64,000 bases of DNA from Olsenella sp. KGMB02461 (lineage in GTDB: Bacteria > Actinomycetota > Coriobacteriia > Coriobacteriales > Atopobiaceae), in contig NZ_JABAHI010000007.1 in the NCBI RefSeq assembly GCF_012584445.1, forward strand, positions 39,350 through 103,349, given 5' to 3'. Each line of letters starts with the position of its first letter. Within the stretch, counting starts at the first letter, position 1. Both the position numbers and the translations under genes were made by a program. Positions 1 to 9,435 of the stretch are shown piece after piece. Below the pieces are notes generated by a model. It saw nothing but the letters and a program-made list of their open reading frames with translations, was not told the origin of the DNA and ran no database searches.

Positions 1-291
1 CATGGCCAAGGCGATGGCTGCCTCCGTGCCCTCGCCAAGCGAGATGGCAAACGCGCACGCGAGCACGCCGCCAATGGTCTCGTTGGGTGGCACGTAGGCG
101 CCGATGGAGATGGATCCCATGAAGAGCAGCTCGAGGCTGGCGCCCACGGCGAGGCCGGTCTGAAGATCACCCAGAGCCAGGCCCACTAGAGGGCACATGA
201 CGATGGGTCTGAACATATAAAGTGTGCCCAGCTGGTAATCGAGACACCCGAGGGCACCAATAAGGCCGACGAGTACAGCTTGTACAATCAT
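1..291 (-). CDS. PTS system EIIC, mannose/sorbose family (partial, C-terminus outside window)
   Basis: Membrane permease subunit of a mannose-family phosphotransferase system. The 97 visible N-terminal residues begin MIVQAVLVGLIGALGCLDYQ and hold the family pattern of a short first helix, then RPIVMCPLVGLALGD and LQTGLAVGASLELLFMGSISIGAYVPPNE, which is typical of EIIC. The reading frame stays open to base 1, so the gene runs out of the window and EIID is expected beyond it. It is the last visible gene of a minus-strand operon behind two SIS enzymes, EIIA and EIIB. The substrate is not shown by EIIC alone; context suggests a sugar-amine conjugate. Confidence 0.88.
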   Translation of the reverse strand, partial: MIVQAVLVGLIGALGCLDYQLGTLYMFRPIVMCPLVGLALGDLQTGLAVGASLELLFMGSISIGAYVPPNETIGGVLACAFAISLGEGTEAAIALAM

Positions 292-330
292 GATTTTGCC
301 AATCTGTGGAGTGGATTCGAAGGGATAGCC

Positions 331-801
331 CTAGAGCACGGAGGCAGCGTCAACCTTAGGGTCATCGGCCAAAGGCCTGATCTCCACCTCGACGCCCCGG
401 TCGAGAAGTTCGCGGATCATGACCTCCTCCTCTGGCTCGAGGAAGATCTGGCGAGAGACCTCCCGGGTTGTGGGACTCGCCTTGGTGTTGCCCAGGTTGA
501 TGCTAGTCACTGCAGGGCAGCGATCGGCAAGCTCTTTAGCCTCGGCGATGGTTTGCACGCTGACGATCATGCGGTACTTATCGGTAACGCCAGAATTGAT
601 GGCTTCGACGGCATGGTCCATATCCTTGATGACCAACTTGCAGCCAGCGGGCTTGCCCAACTTGAGCGTAGTCTTCCATACAGGATCGTTGGCGACGTGG
701 TCGCCAACGCAAAAGACGCAGTTGGCACCCAGTCCCTGGCACCACGAAACAGCGACTTGCCCATGGAGCAATCGATGATCGACCCTCAACAATAGAATCA
801 T
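331..801 (-). CDS. PTS system EIIB, mannose/fructose/sorbose family
   Basis: Cytoplasmic phosphocarrier that takes phosphate from EIIA and passes it to the sugar at EIIC/EIID. The 156-residue length is normal for a free-standing EIIB. The N-terminal LRVDHRLLHGQVAVSW is the family signature, and the phosphorylated histidine should be His13 of LLHGQ. It lies 40 bp upstream of EIIC and 65 bp downstream of EIIA on the same strand, so it is part of the same transcript. The family assignment is firm; the sugar is inferred only from the neighbouring deglycase-like SIS genes. Confidence 0.93.
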   Translation of the reverse strand: MILLLRVDHRLLHGQVAVSWCQGLGANCVFCVGDHVANDPVWKTTLKLGKPAGCKLVIKDMDHAVEAINSGVTDKYRMIVSVQTIAEAKELADRCPAVTSINLGNTKASPTTREVSRQIFLEPEEEVMIRELLDRGVEVEIRPLADDPKVDAASVL

Positions 802-866
802 TTTTAATACCCCCAGGAATTAGAGACGAACGGATGGATGTGCAAGCCCAAACCTCAAAGCCGGTC

Positions 867-1283
867 TCAAAACTCCTCTTCCTCGACATCCTCAGATGCC
901 ACGAGATCGTTCACATATTTAGGCGCCACATCCGGCGAAGCCACGGCTTGGCGCACCACCTCCTCAATGGGTTCGGCGGGATCGGAGAAGAGCAGGGAGA
1001 TCAAGAGAGGGAGGCTCATGTTGGCCACCACATGAAGGTTGGGGGTTTTTGCAAGGAGCTTGGTGAACTCATTGCACACCGACCCTCCAAGAATGTCGCA
1101 GCACACCACGACCTCGTCATCCCCTGCGCCTACGGCCTCTGTCGCCGCAGCTGCTACGTCGTCGTTGCCATCGACGAACAAACATACCGTCGCGAGGTCC
1201 TCGCGCTCCCCCACAAGAAACGCTAAAGCCTCGGCGATCCCCTGGGCGAAGTGGGCGTGGGATGCGATGACGAACCTTCTCAT
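867..1283 (-). CDS. PTS system EIIA, mannose family
   Basis: Phosphocarrier domain that receives phosphate from HPr. The 138-residue protein starts MRRFVIASHAHFAQG; His9 lines up with the active histidine of the usual [IV]xTHG motif, although the following Gly is Ala here. CCDILGGSVCNEF matches the conserved DLxGGSPxN loop, and NMSLPLLISLL matches the NLPM region. The tail is acidic (EDVEEEEF), as in many EIIA proteins that end free of EIIB. It sits between the SIS gene at 1336 and EIIB. The SHAH variant around the phosphorylation site is unusual but probably functional. Confidence 0.88.
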   Translation of the reverse strand: MRRFVIASHAHFAQGIAEALAFLVGEREDLATVCLFVDGNDDVAAAATEAVGAGDDEVVVCCDILGGSVCNEFTKLLAKTPNLHVVANMSLPLLISLLFSDPAEPIEEVVRQAVASPDVAPKYVNDLVASEDVEEEEF

Positions 1284-1335
1284 GAGTCTCCCTCCCCTGT
1301 GCCGTGGCCAACACCCTGCGGGCCACGGCTACGTG

Positions 1336-2397
1336 TTAGTACTCGAACTGGTGGTAGTAACGGCGATAGTTGAGGTTATGCTTGGTGACGGTCTCGTAGT
1401 AGGCAGCCACGCGATCGGTCACAAGGGATGAGAGAATCCACGGGCTTACGATGGTGCGGAACTCCTTGTCAATGGAGGGCGTCGCAAACTCGTCGATATC
1501 GATGACAACGATGTCGTTGTCGCCCGTGCGGCCACTCTTAAGGAACGCCTCCACGCGCTCATCGAGCTTGCGATACTCGTCGACGCCCTTGAAGAGCACC
1601 ACGGGGACGCCCTCTTCCACAAGCTCGAGAGTGCCATGGAAGAAGTCTGCAGAGCTCACATAGCGCGTGCGCTTCCACTGCATCTCCTCGAGAATGCACA
1701 TGGCGAACAGAATGGTCTCCCCCCATAGGGCGCCAGAACCCACGAACATGGTGTAAGGGGCAAGGGCATAGGAGCGCGCGATCTTCTCGGCAACGGGCTC
1801 GAACGACTTGCGAATATCGATGAGATCGGCCCAGATCCCGCGACACTGCTCGATGAAGCGCTCGTACTCCGGGAAGCACCCGCGGCGCTCAAGGAGCTTA
1901 AGACCAAAACAATCAGCGAGATAATAACCGCCCTCGCACCCGCCAGCACCGTGGTTGGACGCCATGGCCACGCAGTTTTTCGCACCCACCGCCTTGCCAA
2001 TGGGGCCGTCGGGCTTGGTCATGGCCACCACGCGCACGCCCATCTCCTTGAGCTTCGCCACGGCCTCGAGGATCTCGGGCGTAGTGCCACTCTCAGAAGC
2101 AGTGAGCACCACAGAGCGCTCGGTCATGCGCTTGTGCCCTGCCACTAGCCATTCGGCGGCATGGATGAGATAGACCTCGAGATCCTTGTCGCCGTACTTG
2201 TTCATCATGTATTCGAGCTGCATGAGTTCATCCCATGTGCCGCCTACGCCCATGAGGAAGATAGCGTCGTAGCCCTCGTCGGCCACGGAATCTGCCATAG
2301 CAGCCATGAGCTTGCCGGTCTCATGAAGGGCCTCTCCATCGGCGAGGTAGCCCTCCTGGTCGAAGTGCATGATCTCAACCTTCTCAGTCTCTTTCAC
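1336..2397 (-). CDS. SIS-domain sugar-phosphate deglycase/isomerase, FrlB/FraB-like
   Basis: Probable cytoplasmic enzyme that splits a 6-phosphorylated Amadori compound into glucose 6-phosphate and an amine. The 353-residue protein has two SIS domains, roughly 30-170 and 200-330, with a sugar-phosphate loop at VLTASESGTTPE and a second-domain HGTLELVEEGVP resembling the HGPLEIVEPGVP stretch I recall from E. coli FrlB. The C-terminal NYRRYYHQFEY also matches the ERRYYGGLVEY end of FrlB. It is followed by EIIA-B-C of a mannose-type PTS and preceded by a second SIS gene, the arrangement of gfr operons. It could instead act on another aldose or ketosamine phosphate. Confidence 0.75.
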   Translation of the reverse strand: MKETEKVEIMHFDQEGYLADGEALHETGKLMAAMADSVADEGYDAIFLMGVGGTWDELMQLEYMMNKYGDKDLEVYLIHAAEWLVAGHKRMTERSVVLTASESGTTPEILEAVAKLKEMGVRVVAMTKPDGPIGKAVGAKNCVAMASNHGAGGCEGGYYLADCFGLKLLERRGCFPEYERFIEQCRGIWADLIDIRKSFEPVAEKIARSYALAPYTMFVGSGALWGETILFAMCILEEMQWKRTRYVSSADFFHGTLELVEEGVPVVLFKGVDEYRKLDERVEAFLKSGRTGDNDIVVIDIDEFATPSIDKEFRTIVSPWILSSLVTDRVAAYYETVTKHNLNYRRYYHQFEY

Positions 2398-2487
2398 GAT
2401 ATTCCTCTCACTCTCTCTCGAATGGTATGGGGCGGTCGGGTACCGGCGGCCACCCTTGGCACAGGCGCTTTAAGGTACGCGCCGTGT

Positions 2488-3624
2488 CTACAAAGTGGAT
2501 GCGCGCTGCTCCAGCTTGGCTTGGGCTTCGTCGTAGCCGGCGGCCTTGCTACCAAGCTCGCCCTCATGGGCAGCTAAAAACGGATGGACGTCCCAGGACT
2601 TTGTCGCCTCGGCCACCGTCGCTGCCACCACCTGGAAAAATGCGAGATTGGGAATGGCAGTGCAGAGGGGGTTTGCGCAGGAAGGCAAGGGCACCTCAAA
2701 GTCCTTGCCCTGGGGATGCGCTGTAAGCAGCCATGCCGAGGGCGTTACCTGAGCCATGACCTGAGCGCAGCGGGCAAGGCGAGGTGAGCCAACGGGGTCG
2801 TCTTGGATAAACACGAGGTGGCCGGGGGCCACTTGCATCTCGGGGCCATGCAGGAACTCCTCGCCCTCGAAGGGGGCGGCGCTTATCTTGAGCGTCTCTT
2901 GGAACTTGAGGGAGGCCTCCTCGGCAACGCCCCAGGCAGGGCCGTTGCCCACGATGAGAGCGGGAGAGCGGCGAGAAAGCTCGCCTATGTGCCGCTCGAC
3001 AAAGGCGTCGGCCACGGGCAAGCAGGCACGATGGGCAGCCACGGCGTCCTCGACGGCAGCAAGCCCCTCCACAAGGCCTTGCTGCCCGAGGGTTCCCGCC
3101 TCCTCTGCTCCGTAGAGCGCGAAGAACATGAGGAATTCGACCAAAGTGAGCATGCCCTGTGTGACAAAGTCCACCGCCTCGAGCCCGCAACCGTAGTCCA
3201 CGGCCACATCGGCATGCTCTGCAGCGGGCGATTGGGGGTTTGCCGTAAGCACAACAGAAGGCTTGCCGCGATCGCGCAAAAAGTCGAGAGCCGCTATCAC
3301 GTTGGTGGAGTAGCCACTTTGAGAAATGACCACGTTGAATGCGTTGGCCGGGTAATCGTGCTCGAAGGCCATGAAGCGCTCCGGGGTCACCACAGATACT
3401 TGTTCTTGAAGGGTTTGCGCCATGAAATCGCGGGCGCAATCAGCTGCGTGGCGAGAGGACCCAGAGGCGATGATGCGAATCGCCGGTCCTCCGGGACGCC
3501 TGAGCGTCGCTGCATAGGAATCTACCAACCAACAGGTGAGCTCTGCCGAGCGATCGAGGTTCTCGACCATACGATCTTGTGCCGCACGGGCGTAATCGAG
3601 CATCGTGGGGATCTTCGACTTCAC
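2488..3624 (-). CDS. SIS-domain sugar-phosphate isomerase/deglycase (second copy)
   Basis: First gene of the PTS operon. It encodes a 378-residue protein with two SIS domains: IRIIASGSSRHAADCARDF and NVVISQSGYSTNVIAAL mark the first, and IVGNGPAWGVAEEASLKFQETL and FEGEEFLHGPEMQV mark the second. This is the GlmS-isomerase/AgaS type of layout without the glutaminase domain. The GTG at 3624 is preferred as start because AAGGAAGG lies five bases upstream; the longer open frame to 3690 lacks a site. Pairing with a FrlB-like SIS gene and a mannose PTS recalls GfrE/GfrF, where one enzyme handles glucoselysine and the other fructoselysine phosphate. Substrate is inference. Confidence 0.78.
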   Translation of the reverse strand: MKSKIPTMLDYARAAQDRMVENLDRSAELTCWLVDSYAATLRRPGGPAIRIIASGSSRHAADCARDFMAQTLQEQVSVVTPERFMAFEHDYPANAFNVVISQSGYSTNVIAALDFLRDRGKPSVVLTANPQSPAAEHADVAVDYGCGLEAVDFVTQGMLTLVEFLMFFALYGAEEAGTLGQQGLVEGLAAVEDAVAAHRACLPVADAFVERHIGELSRRSPALIVGNGPAWGVAEEASLKFQETLKISAAPFEGEEFLHGPEMQVAPGHLVFIQDDPVGSPRLARCAQVMAQVTPSAWLLTAHPQGKDFEVPLPSCANPLCTAIPNLAFFQVVAATVAEATKSWDVHPFLAAHEGELGSKAAGYDEAQAKLEQRASTL

Positions 3625-3715
3625 CGCAGCCTTCCTTACGATCGATGTTTGACGATGGGAAGAGTACAAGTGGGGACTTTTTATAACCATTTGCTATAAA
3701 CAAGCTAACACTCTT

Positions 3716-3727
3716 TTGATACCAATT
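3716..3727. promoter_or_regulatory. Candidate GntR operator, copy 1
   Basis: TTGATACCAATT occurs here in the promoter region of the SIS-PTS operon and again, letter for letter, at 5874-5885 in front of the HAD gene. The core TTGATACCAA is palindromic at 8 of 10 positions. A shared 12-mer in two promoter regions flanking two GntR genes suggests a common regulator; this is inference. Confidence 0.45.
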
Positions 3728-3822
3728 CATGATAACCAGGGGATACCGGCGAACGGTAGTTTATTAAGGGACAAACGGTAGCATTGCCGTGTCCCATCCT
3801 CAATGCATGGTCGCGAACACGA

Positions 3823-4554
3823 TCAATAGGTGTAGACGTAACCCCCACGATCACCGAGGTTAAGGGCTCTCACATACTCGACGGCTCGACCATCGCTGTC
3901 ATAGCTCACACAGTCTAGGGTCATGGCGGGATCCCCTGCTCGCACGCGGAGAAGCCCCGCATCCCGTGCTGAAAGCTCGGTCAAACCAAGGACCTCTTGG
4001 GTGCCTACCACTTCATGCCCGTACATCGCATAGGTCTCGTAAAGGCTAAAGACAGCCACATCCATAACTTCGATAGCAGGAAAGAGCTCAAGCGGAATAA
4101 GGGCGCTCTCAATAGAAACCGGAACGCCGTTAACGCTGTTGAGCCGGCGCACGCCATACACCTCGTCCTCGGGATCTACCCCAAAAAGGTCTGCAAAAAG
4201 GGGGCCTGCAAGGCGTCGTGAGCGCGAGAGAATGCGCACCGAGGGCTCCGCATCGTGCACTCTAACCATTTCTCGGAACCCCATGCCGGTAGCCTCGGCT
4301 CCATCCCAAAGGCTCACCACAAAGGCTCCTTTGCCTTGGACGCGGCGCACAAAGCCGCGATCCACAAGCTCTCCCACGGCGTTTCGCACCGTGAGCCGCG
4401 TGCAGCCAAACTCATCTGCCAACTCATTCTCAGAGGGCAAGGCGACGCCGGCTGGATAGTCGCCGCGCTCGATACGTTCGGCAATGATTCGACGAATGCT
4501 AAGGTAGAAGGGTTCTTCTCGGGATAGAGCCCCCGGGGTTACGAGAAAAGCCAC
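3823..4554 (-). CDS. GntR family (HutC-type) transcriptional regulator
   Basis: DNA-binding regulator of 243 residues. The N-terminal winged helix (about 15-80) shows IIAERIERGDYPAGVALPSENELADEFGCTRLTVRNAVGELVDRGFVRRVQGKGAFV, here described in pieces: DYPAGVALPSENELA, CTRLTVRNAVGEL and GKGAFVV. The C-terminal UTRA effector domain carries GVRRLNSVNGVPVSIESALIP-like sequence and ends EYVRALNLGDRGGYVYTY. UTRA domains bind sugar phosphates and similar small ligands. Its start overlaps the end of the upstream GntR gene by 16 bp, so the pair is co-translated. It stands directly upstream of the PTS/SIS operon, its likely target. Confidence 0.9.
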   Translation of the reverse strand: MAFLVTPGALSREEPFYLSIRRIIAERIERGDYPAGVALPSENELADEFGCTRLTVRNAVGELVDRGFVRRVQGKGAFVVSLWDGAEATGMGFREMVRVHDAEPSVRILSRSRRLAGPLFADLFGVDPEDEVYGVRRLNSVNGVPVSIESALIPLELFPAIEVMDVAVFSLYETYAMYGHEVVGTQEVLGLTELSARDAGLLRVRAGDPAMTLDCVSYDSDGRAVEYVRALNLGDRGGYVYTY

Positions 4555-5306
4555 GGCTTTTTACCCACCTTTCTCTTGAGATGCTCAGGCAGGTCGTTGC
4601 TCGCAAAATGATAGCGATCGGCGCGGATGATATGCCGGCTGAACTCCACGGGAAGGCCCGCGTCGTCCTTCTCGACGGCAAGAAAGTAAAGGGCGGCGGC
4701 GCCAGGAGCAAGCCCTAAAAGAGGGGCCTCGTCTTCGCGAACCCGCGTCACCGAGATACGCTCTTCGCCATGGGAGATACGAACGCCGTAGTCGCGCTCA
4801 AGTACCTCGTAGAGACTTTCCTGGGCGTAATCGTGATTCTCAATACCCGAGAAGCGCTCCCGATCTATCCAGCCAGTCTCTATGGAACAGGGCCTGCCAT
4901 CTGCCGTCCTCAGCCGCTTGAAAAAAAACACCGGGTCACCAGGGTGTATCGCGAGGCGATGAGCCACATCAGAGGGAGCTTCCTCCACCCCAGAGACCAC
5001 CAACACGCTGCCCGGCCTCATGCCCACGTCGCGCGCTGCAGCGCCATAGTTGTAGGTTTCTTGAAAAACCATAAGCACCCGTGGATCTGCCACATAGGTG
5101 CCCGACCCATGGCGGCTCTCAAGCACATTGCCAGCCACAAGATCGGCAATGGCGCCCCTAAGAGCTGTGCGCGATACTCCCACGAGCTCGCAGAGTTCAC
5201 GCTCGGGCGGGAGGCGATCGCCTGGGCCAAGCCCACGCGAGGCGATGAGCCAACGAATGCCCTCAGAGGCACGATCCTTGGCGGGTACGGTTAACCCTGT
5301 GCTCAT
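4539..5306 (-). CDS. GntR family (HutC-type) transcriptional regulator, second of a tandem pair
   Basis: A 255-residue GntR/UTRA regulator. The winged helix shows RLPPERELCELVGVSRTALRG and HGSGTYVADPRVLMV; the UTRA part includes FFFKRLRTADGRPCSIETGW, IDRERFSGIENHDY, and ends with EFSRHIIRADRYHFASND. It overlaps its upstream neighbour by 4 bp (ATGA) and its downstream neighbour by 16 bp, so three genes form one translationally coupled unit. Two differing HutC proteins in tandem are uncommon for one PTS locus and may respond to two related substrates, which would fit two SIS enzymes. Confidence 0.9.
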   Translation of the reverse strand: MSTGLTVPAKDRASEGIRWLIASRGLGPGDRLPPERELCELVGVSRTALRGAIADLVAGNVLESRHGSGTYVADPRVLMVFQETYNYGAAARDVGMRPGSVLVVSGVEEAPSDVAHRLAIHPGDPVFFFKRLRTADGRPCSIETGWIDRERFSGIENHDYAQESLYEVLERDYGVRISHGEERISVTRVREDEAPLLGLAPGAAALYFLAVEKDDAGLPVEFSRHIIRADRYHFASNDLPEHLKRKVGKKPWLFS

Positions 5307-5815
5307 TCCTTGCGCTCCGCTCCCCCGGACTTCGCGGCCCCTCTTGCAATCACTGCGTCCATGGAACCCTTTAATTCTTCAGCATAACCACTTAGACTCT
5401 TGAACGCTAGGGAGTCTCTGGAGACCTCCCTTGTTATAACGGGAATCTCCAAGCGGGCAACGCCCTCTGCGCCAGAGCGCACCGCCAGCGCCACAGAGAG
5501 CCCTAGGCAGCACCCCTTCTCTGCAGCATTAGCTCGAGACACTGCGGCAGGATTGGCCATGATGCGAGCAGCTAGGTCGCGATTGTTGCCTTCAGGCTCA
5601 GGCGCGCGCTCGACGATTTGGCAGGCCAGAAGATCCGCATCACAAAACACCGCCGGCTCACAGCCAGGAAAACGCACAGCCCAGAGCCCCCGGGAAGCAT
5701 CCTCTACCACCCAAGGGAGCATCGAGAGGCGCGGCGGCTCAAACAAGACCGACGTCACCGTGAATTCAGGCCCGTTGAAGACCTTTTGCGGATCCTTGTG
5801 CCCAAACAGCCCCAT
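5303..5815 (-). CDS. Hypothetical protein, first gene of the regulator operon
   Basis: A 170-residue protein I do not recognise with confidence. The ATG at 5815 follows AGGGAGA and starts MGLFGHKDPQKVF; the open frame upstream to 5956 has no ribosome site and crosses the promoter region. The protein has a compact N-terminal beta-rich looking half (FTVTSVLFEPPRLSMLPWVV), a middle with CCLGLSVALAV, and a C-terminal stretch IPVITREVSRDSLAF followed by a short helix. No membrane helix or signal peptide is visible. The 4-bp overlap with the GntR gene suggests a role tied to regulation or to the same substrate. Confidence 0.65.
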   Translation of the reverse strand: MGLFGHKDPQKVFNGPEFTVTSVLFEPPRLSMLPWVVEDASRGLWAVRFPGCEPAVFCDADLLACQIVERAPEPEGNNRDLAARIMANPAAVSRANAAEKGCCLGLSVALAVRSGAEGVARLEIPVITREVSRDSLAFKSLSGYAEELKGSMDAVIARGAAKSGGAERKE

Positions 5816-5850
5816 GGAGATCTCCCTTGATTGTGTCCCTTCTTTCTGTG

Positions 5851-5862
5851 ATTGTATACAAT
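5851..5862. promoter_or_regulatory. Candidate GntR operator: perfect 12-bp palindrome in divergent promoter
   Basis: ATTGTATACAAT is a perfect palindrome between the divergent start codons at 5815 (minus) and 5904 (plus). TTGTATACAA cores are common in GntR-family operators, and TATACA/TACAAT here could be a plus-strand -10 element with TTGTGT near 5831. Function is inferred. Confidence 0.45.
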
Positions 5863-5873
5863 ATACGTACTTC

Positions 5874-5885
5874 TTGATACCAATT
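5874..5885. promoter_or_regulatory. Candidate GntR operator, copy 2
   Basis: Second exact copy of TTGATACCAATT (first at 3716-3727), 18 bases before the HAD start codon. Its placement between promoter and ribosome site suits repression. Confidence 0.4.
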
Positions 5886-5903
5886 TTCCAAACAGGAGGA
5901 ATT

Positions 5904-6578
5904 ATGGGCACCGTAGAGGCGGTCGTGTTCGACATGGATGGGGTTATCGTCGACACCGAGGCGGCCTACTGCCGCATCCTCGTGGATTTCTTTGGGCAAC
6001 ACGGTGTCTCTCTGAGCTGGGACGAGGTGAGCGACATCGTTGGATGTTCTGCCCCGGTATATCGCGAGCACCTGGAGCGATGGTTTGCACAAGTACCCCA
6101 GCCCGACCCCTCTTGGGCAGACCTGGGCGTTGAGGAGGCAGTAGAGCCGGCTTTCGCCGCCCTTGATGGAAGGCTCGGCGAGCTAGCCATGGCCGGACTG
6201 CACCGCTGTCTTGAGGGCTTGCACGACCGAGGCATTCCCTGTGCCGTGGCTTCGTGCTCCTCACCGGCAGAGATAGAGGTTGCTCTTTGTAGCTGCGGCG
6301 TACGTGACCGGTTTGCGGCCGTGGTGAGCGGCAGCGAAGTGGCTCACTCCAAGCCTGCTCCTGATGTGTACCTCAAAGCCGCACGGCTCTTGGGTGTAAA
6401 CCCGCAGCGTTGCGTAGCTGTGGAAGACTCCAATACCGGGATCGAAGCTGCAAGATGCGCTCGTTATTATGTGATTGCCCGGCGCGAGACGCGCTTTTGC
6501 TTTTCTCAAAAAGGAGCGCACCACATGGTGGATACCCTCGACGAGATCCCCCTCGTGATCGACCAACTCTCCCTCTAA
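5904..6578 (+). CDS. HAD-family phosphatase / beta-phosphoglucomutase-like
   Basis: Cytoplasmic HAD-superfamily hydrolase of 224 residues acting on a small phosphorylated sugar. Motif I is FDMDGVIVDTE (nucleophile Asp at about 9), motif II Ser lies in VASCSS, motif III Lys is in HSKPAPDVY, and motif IV is VAVEDSNTGIEAA. The helical cap follows motif I, which is the beta-phosphoglucomutase/GPH subfamily layout. Start is ATG 5904 with AGGAGG seven bases upstream, not the longer frame. It is divergent from the GntR trio and shares two operator-like motifs with the PTS locus, so it may dephosphorylate a sugar phosphate from that pathway. Confidence 0.88.
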   Translation: MGTVEAVVFDMDGVIVDTEAAYCRILVDFFGQHGVSLSWDEVSDIVGCSAPVYREHLERWFAQVPQPDPSWADLGVEEAVEPAFAALDGRLGELAMAGLHRCLEGLHDRGIPCAVASCSSPAEIEVALCSCGVRDRFAAVVSGSEVAHSKPAPDVYLKAARLLGVNPQRCVAVEDSNTGIEAARCARYYVIARRETRFCFSQKGAHHMVDTLDEIPLVIDQLSL

Positions 6579-6609
6579 GATGGCGCCGCCCCCCGAATGC
6601 CATAAAAAT

Positions 6610-6646
6610 AGCAGGTGCAGCCGGATCCCTTCCAGCCGCACCTGCT
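6610..6646. terminator. Bidirectional intrinsic terminator
   Basis: Stem AGCAGGTGC ... GCACCTGCT lies between two convergent genes. A T run (GTTTTT) follows on plus and TATTTTTA follows on minus, so it can end both the HAD transcript and the tilS-hpt-ftsH transcript. Confidence 0.8.
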
Positions 6647-6694
6647 TCATATGTTTTTAAAATACAAGCCGATAAAACCCCGACCTGTCAATGA

Positions 6695-8740
<2,046 letters not shown>

Positions 8741-8838
8741 CTTGGGGCCTTGGGGGTTTTGCCGCCCGGTTGAGGTGTGTTGTCTGCCATGGATCTCCCT
8801 TGTTGCTATGGGCGCCCTATGCCTCCACCCTCGAGCCG

Positions 8839-9402
8839 TTAGGAGTAGCACTCCGGCTTGAGGATGCCGATGTAGGGCAGGTTGCGATAACGCTCTGCAT
8901 AGTCCAGTCCATACCCCACGATGAACTCGTTTGGCACGTGACTACCAACATATTTAGGGATTACAGGACAATCGCGGTCGGGCAGGTCTTTCACCAAAAA
9001 AGCGGCCACTTCGATAGAGCGGGGGCTGCGGGATTTGAGCATGTCGATGAGGTAGGAGAGCGTGAGGCCGGAGTCCAAGATGTCCTCCACGATGATCACG
9101 TCGCGCCCTTCGATACGGGTATCCAGGTCTTTGACGATGCGCACCACGCCGGAGCTCGTGGCGCCGTCGCCGTAGCTGGACACCGCCATGAAGTCGATGG
9201 AAATGGGGGTGTCGATGGCGCGCATGAGATCGGCCATGACCACCACAGCGCCCTTGAGCACACAGATGAGCAATGGGTTTCGATCTTTGTAATCCTCGGT
9301 GATCTGCGCTCCCATGGTTTGCACGATAGCGGCGATTTCTTCCTGGGCGAACACCACGCGCTCGATATCGCTATGCAGTTCGCAGCCAGCCTTGTCACTC
9401 AT
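8839..9402 (-). CDS. hpt: Hypoxanthine phosphoribosyltransferase
   Basis: Purine salvage enzyme joining hypoxanthine or guanine to PRPP in the cytosol. The 187 residues contain the PRPP-binding signature VIIVEDILDSGLTL, the flexible-loop region MAVSSYGDGATSSG, the PPi loop LLICVLKGAVV, and the base-binding KYVGSHVPNEFIVGYGLDY near the C-terminus, all as in bacterial Hpt of about 180 residues. It lies 33 bp after tilS and 48 bp before the likely ftsH start, an order (tilS-hpt-ftsH) conserved across Gram-positive bacteria and so probably one transcript. Confidence 0.96.
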   Translation of the reverse strand: MSDKAGCELHSDIERVVFAQEEIAAIVQTMGAQITEDYKDRNPLLICVLKGAVVVMADLMRAIDTPISIDFMAVSSYGDGATSSGVVRIVKDLDTRIEGRDVIIVEDILDSGLTLSYLIDMLKSRSPRSIEVAAFLVKDLPDRDCPVIPKYVGSHVPNEFIVGYGLDYAERYRNLPYIGILKPECYS

Positions 9403-9435
9403 TGACGTCCCCTTTTCTCCTCGCGACGGCCTTCC

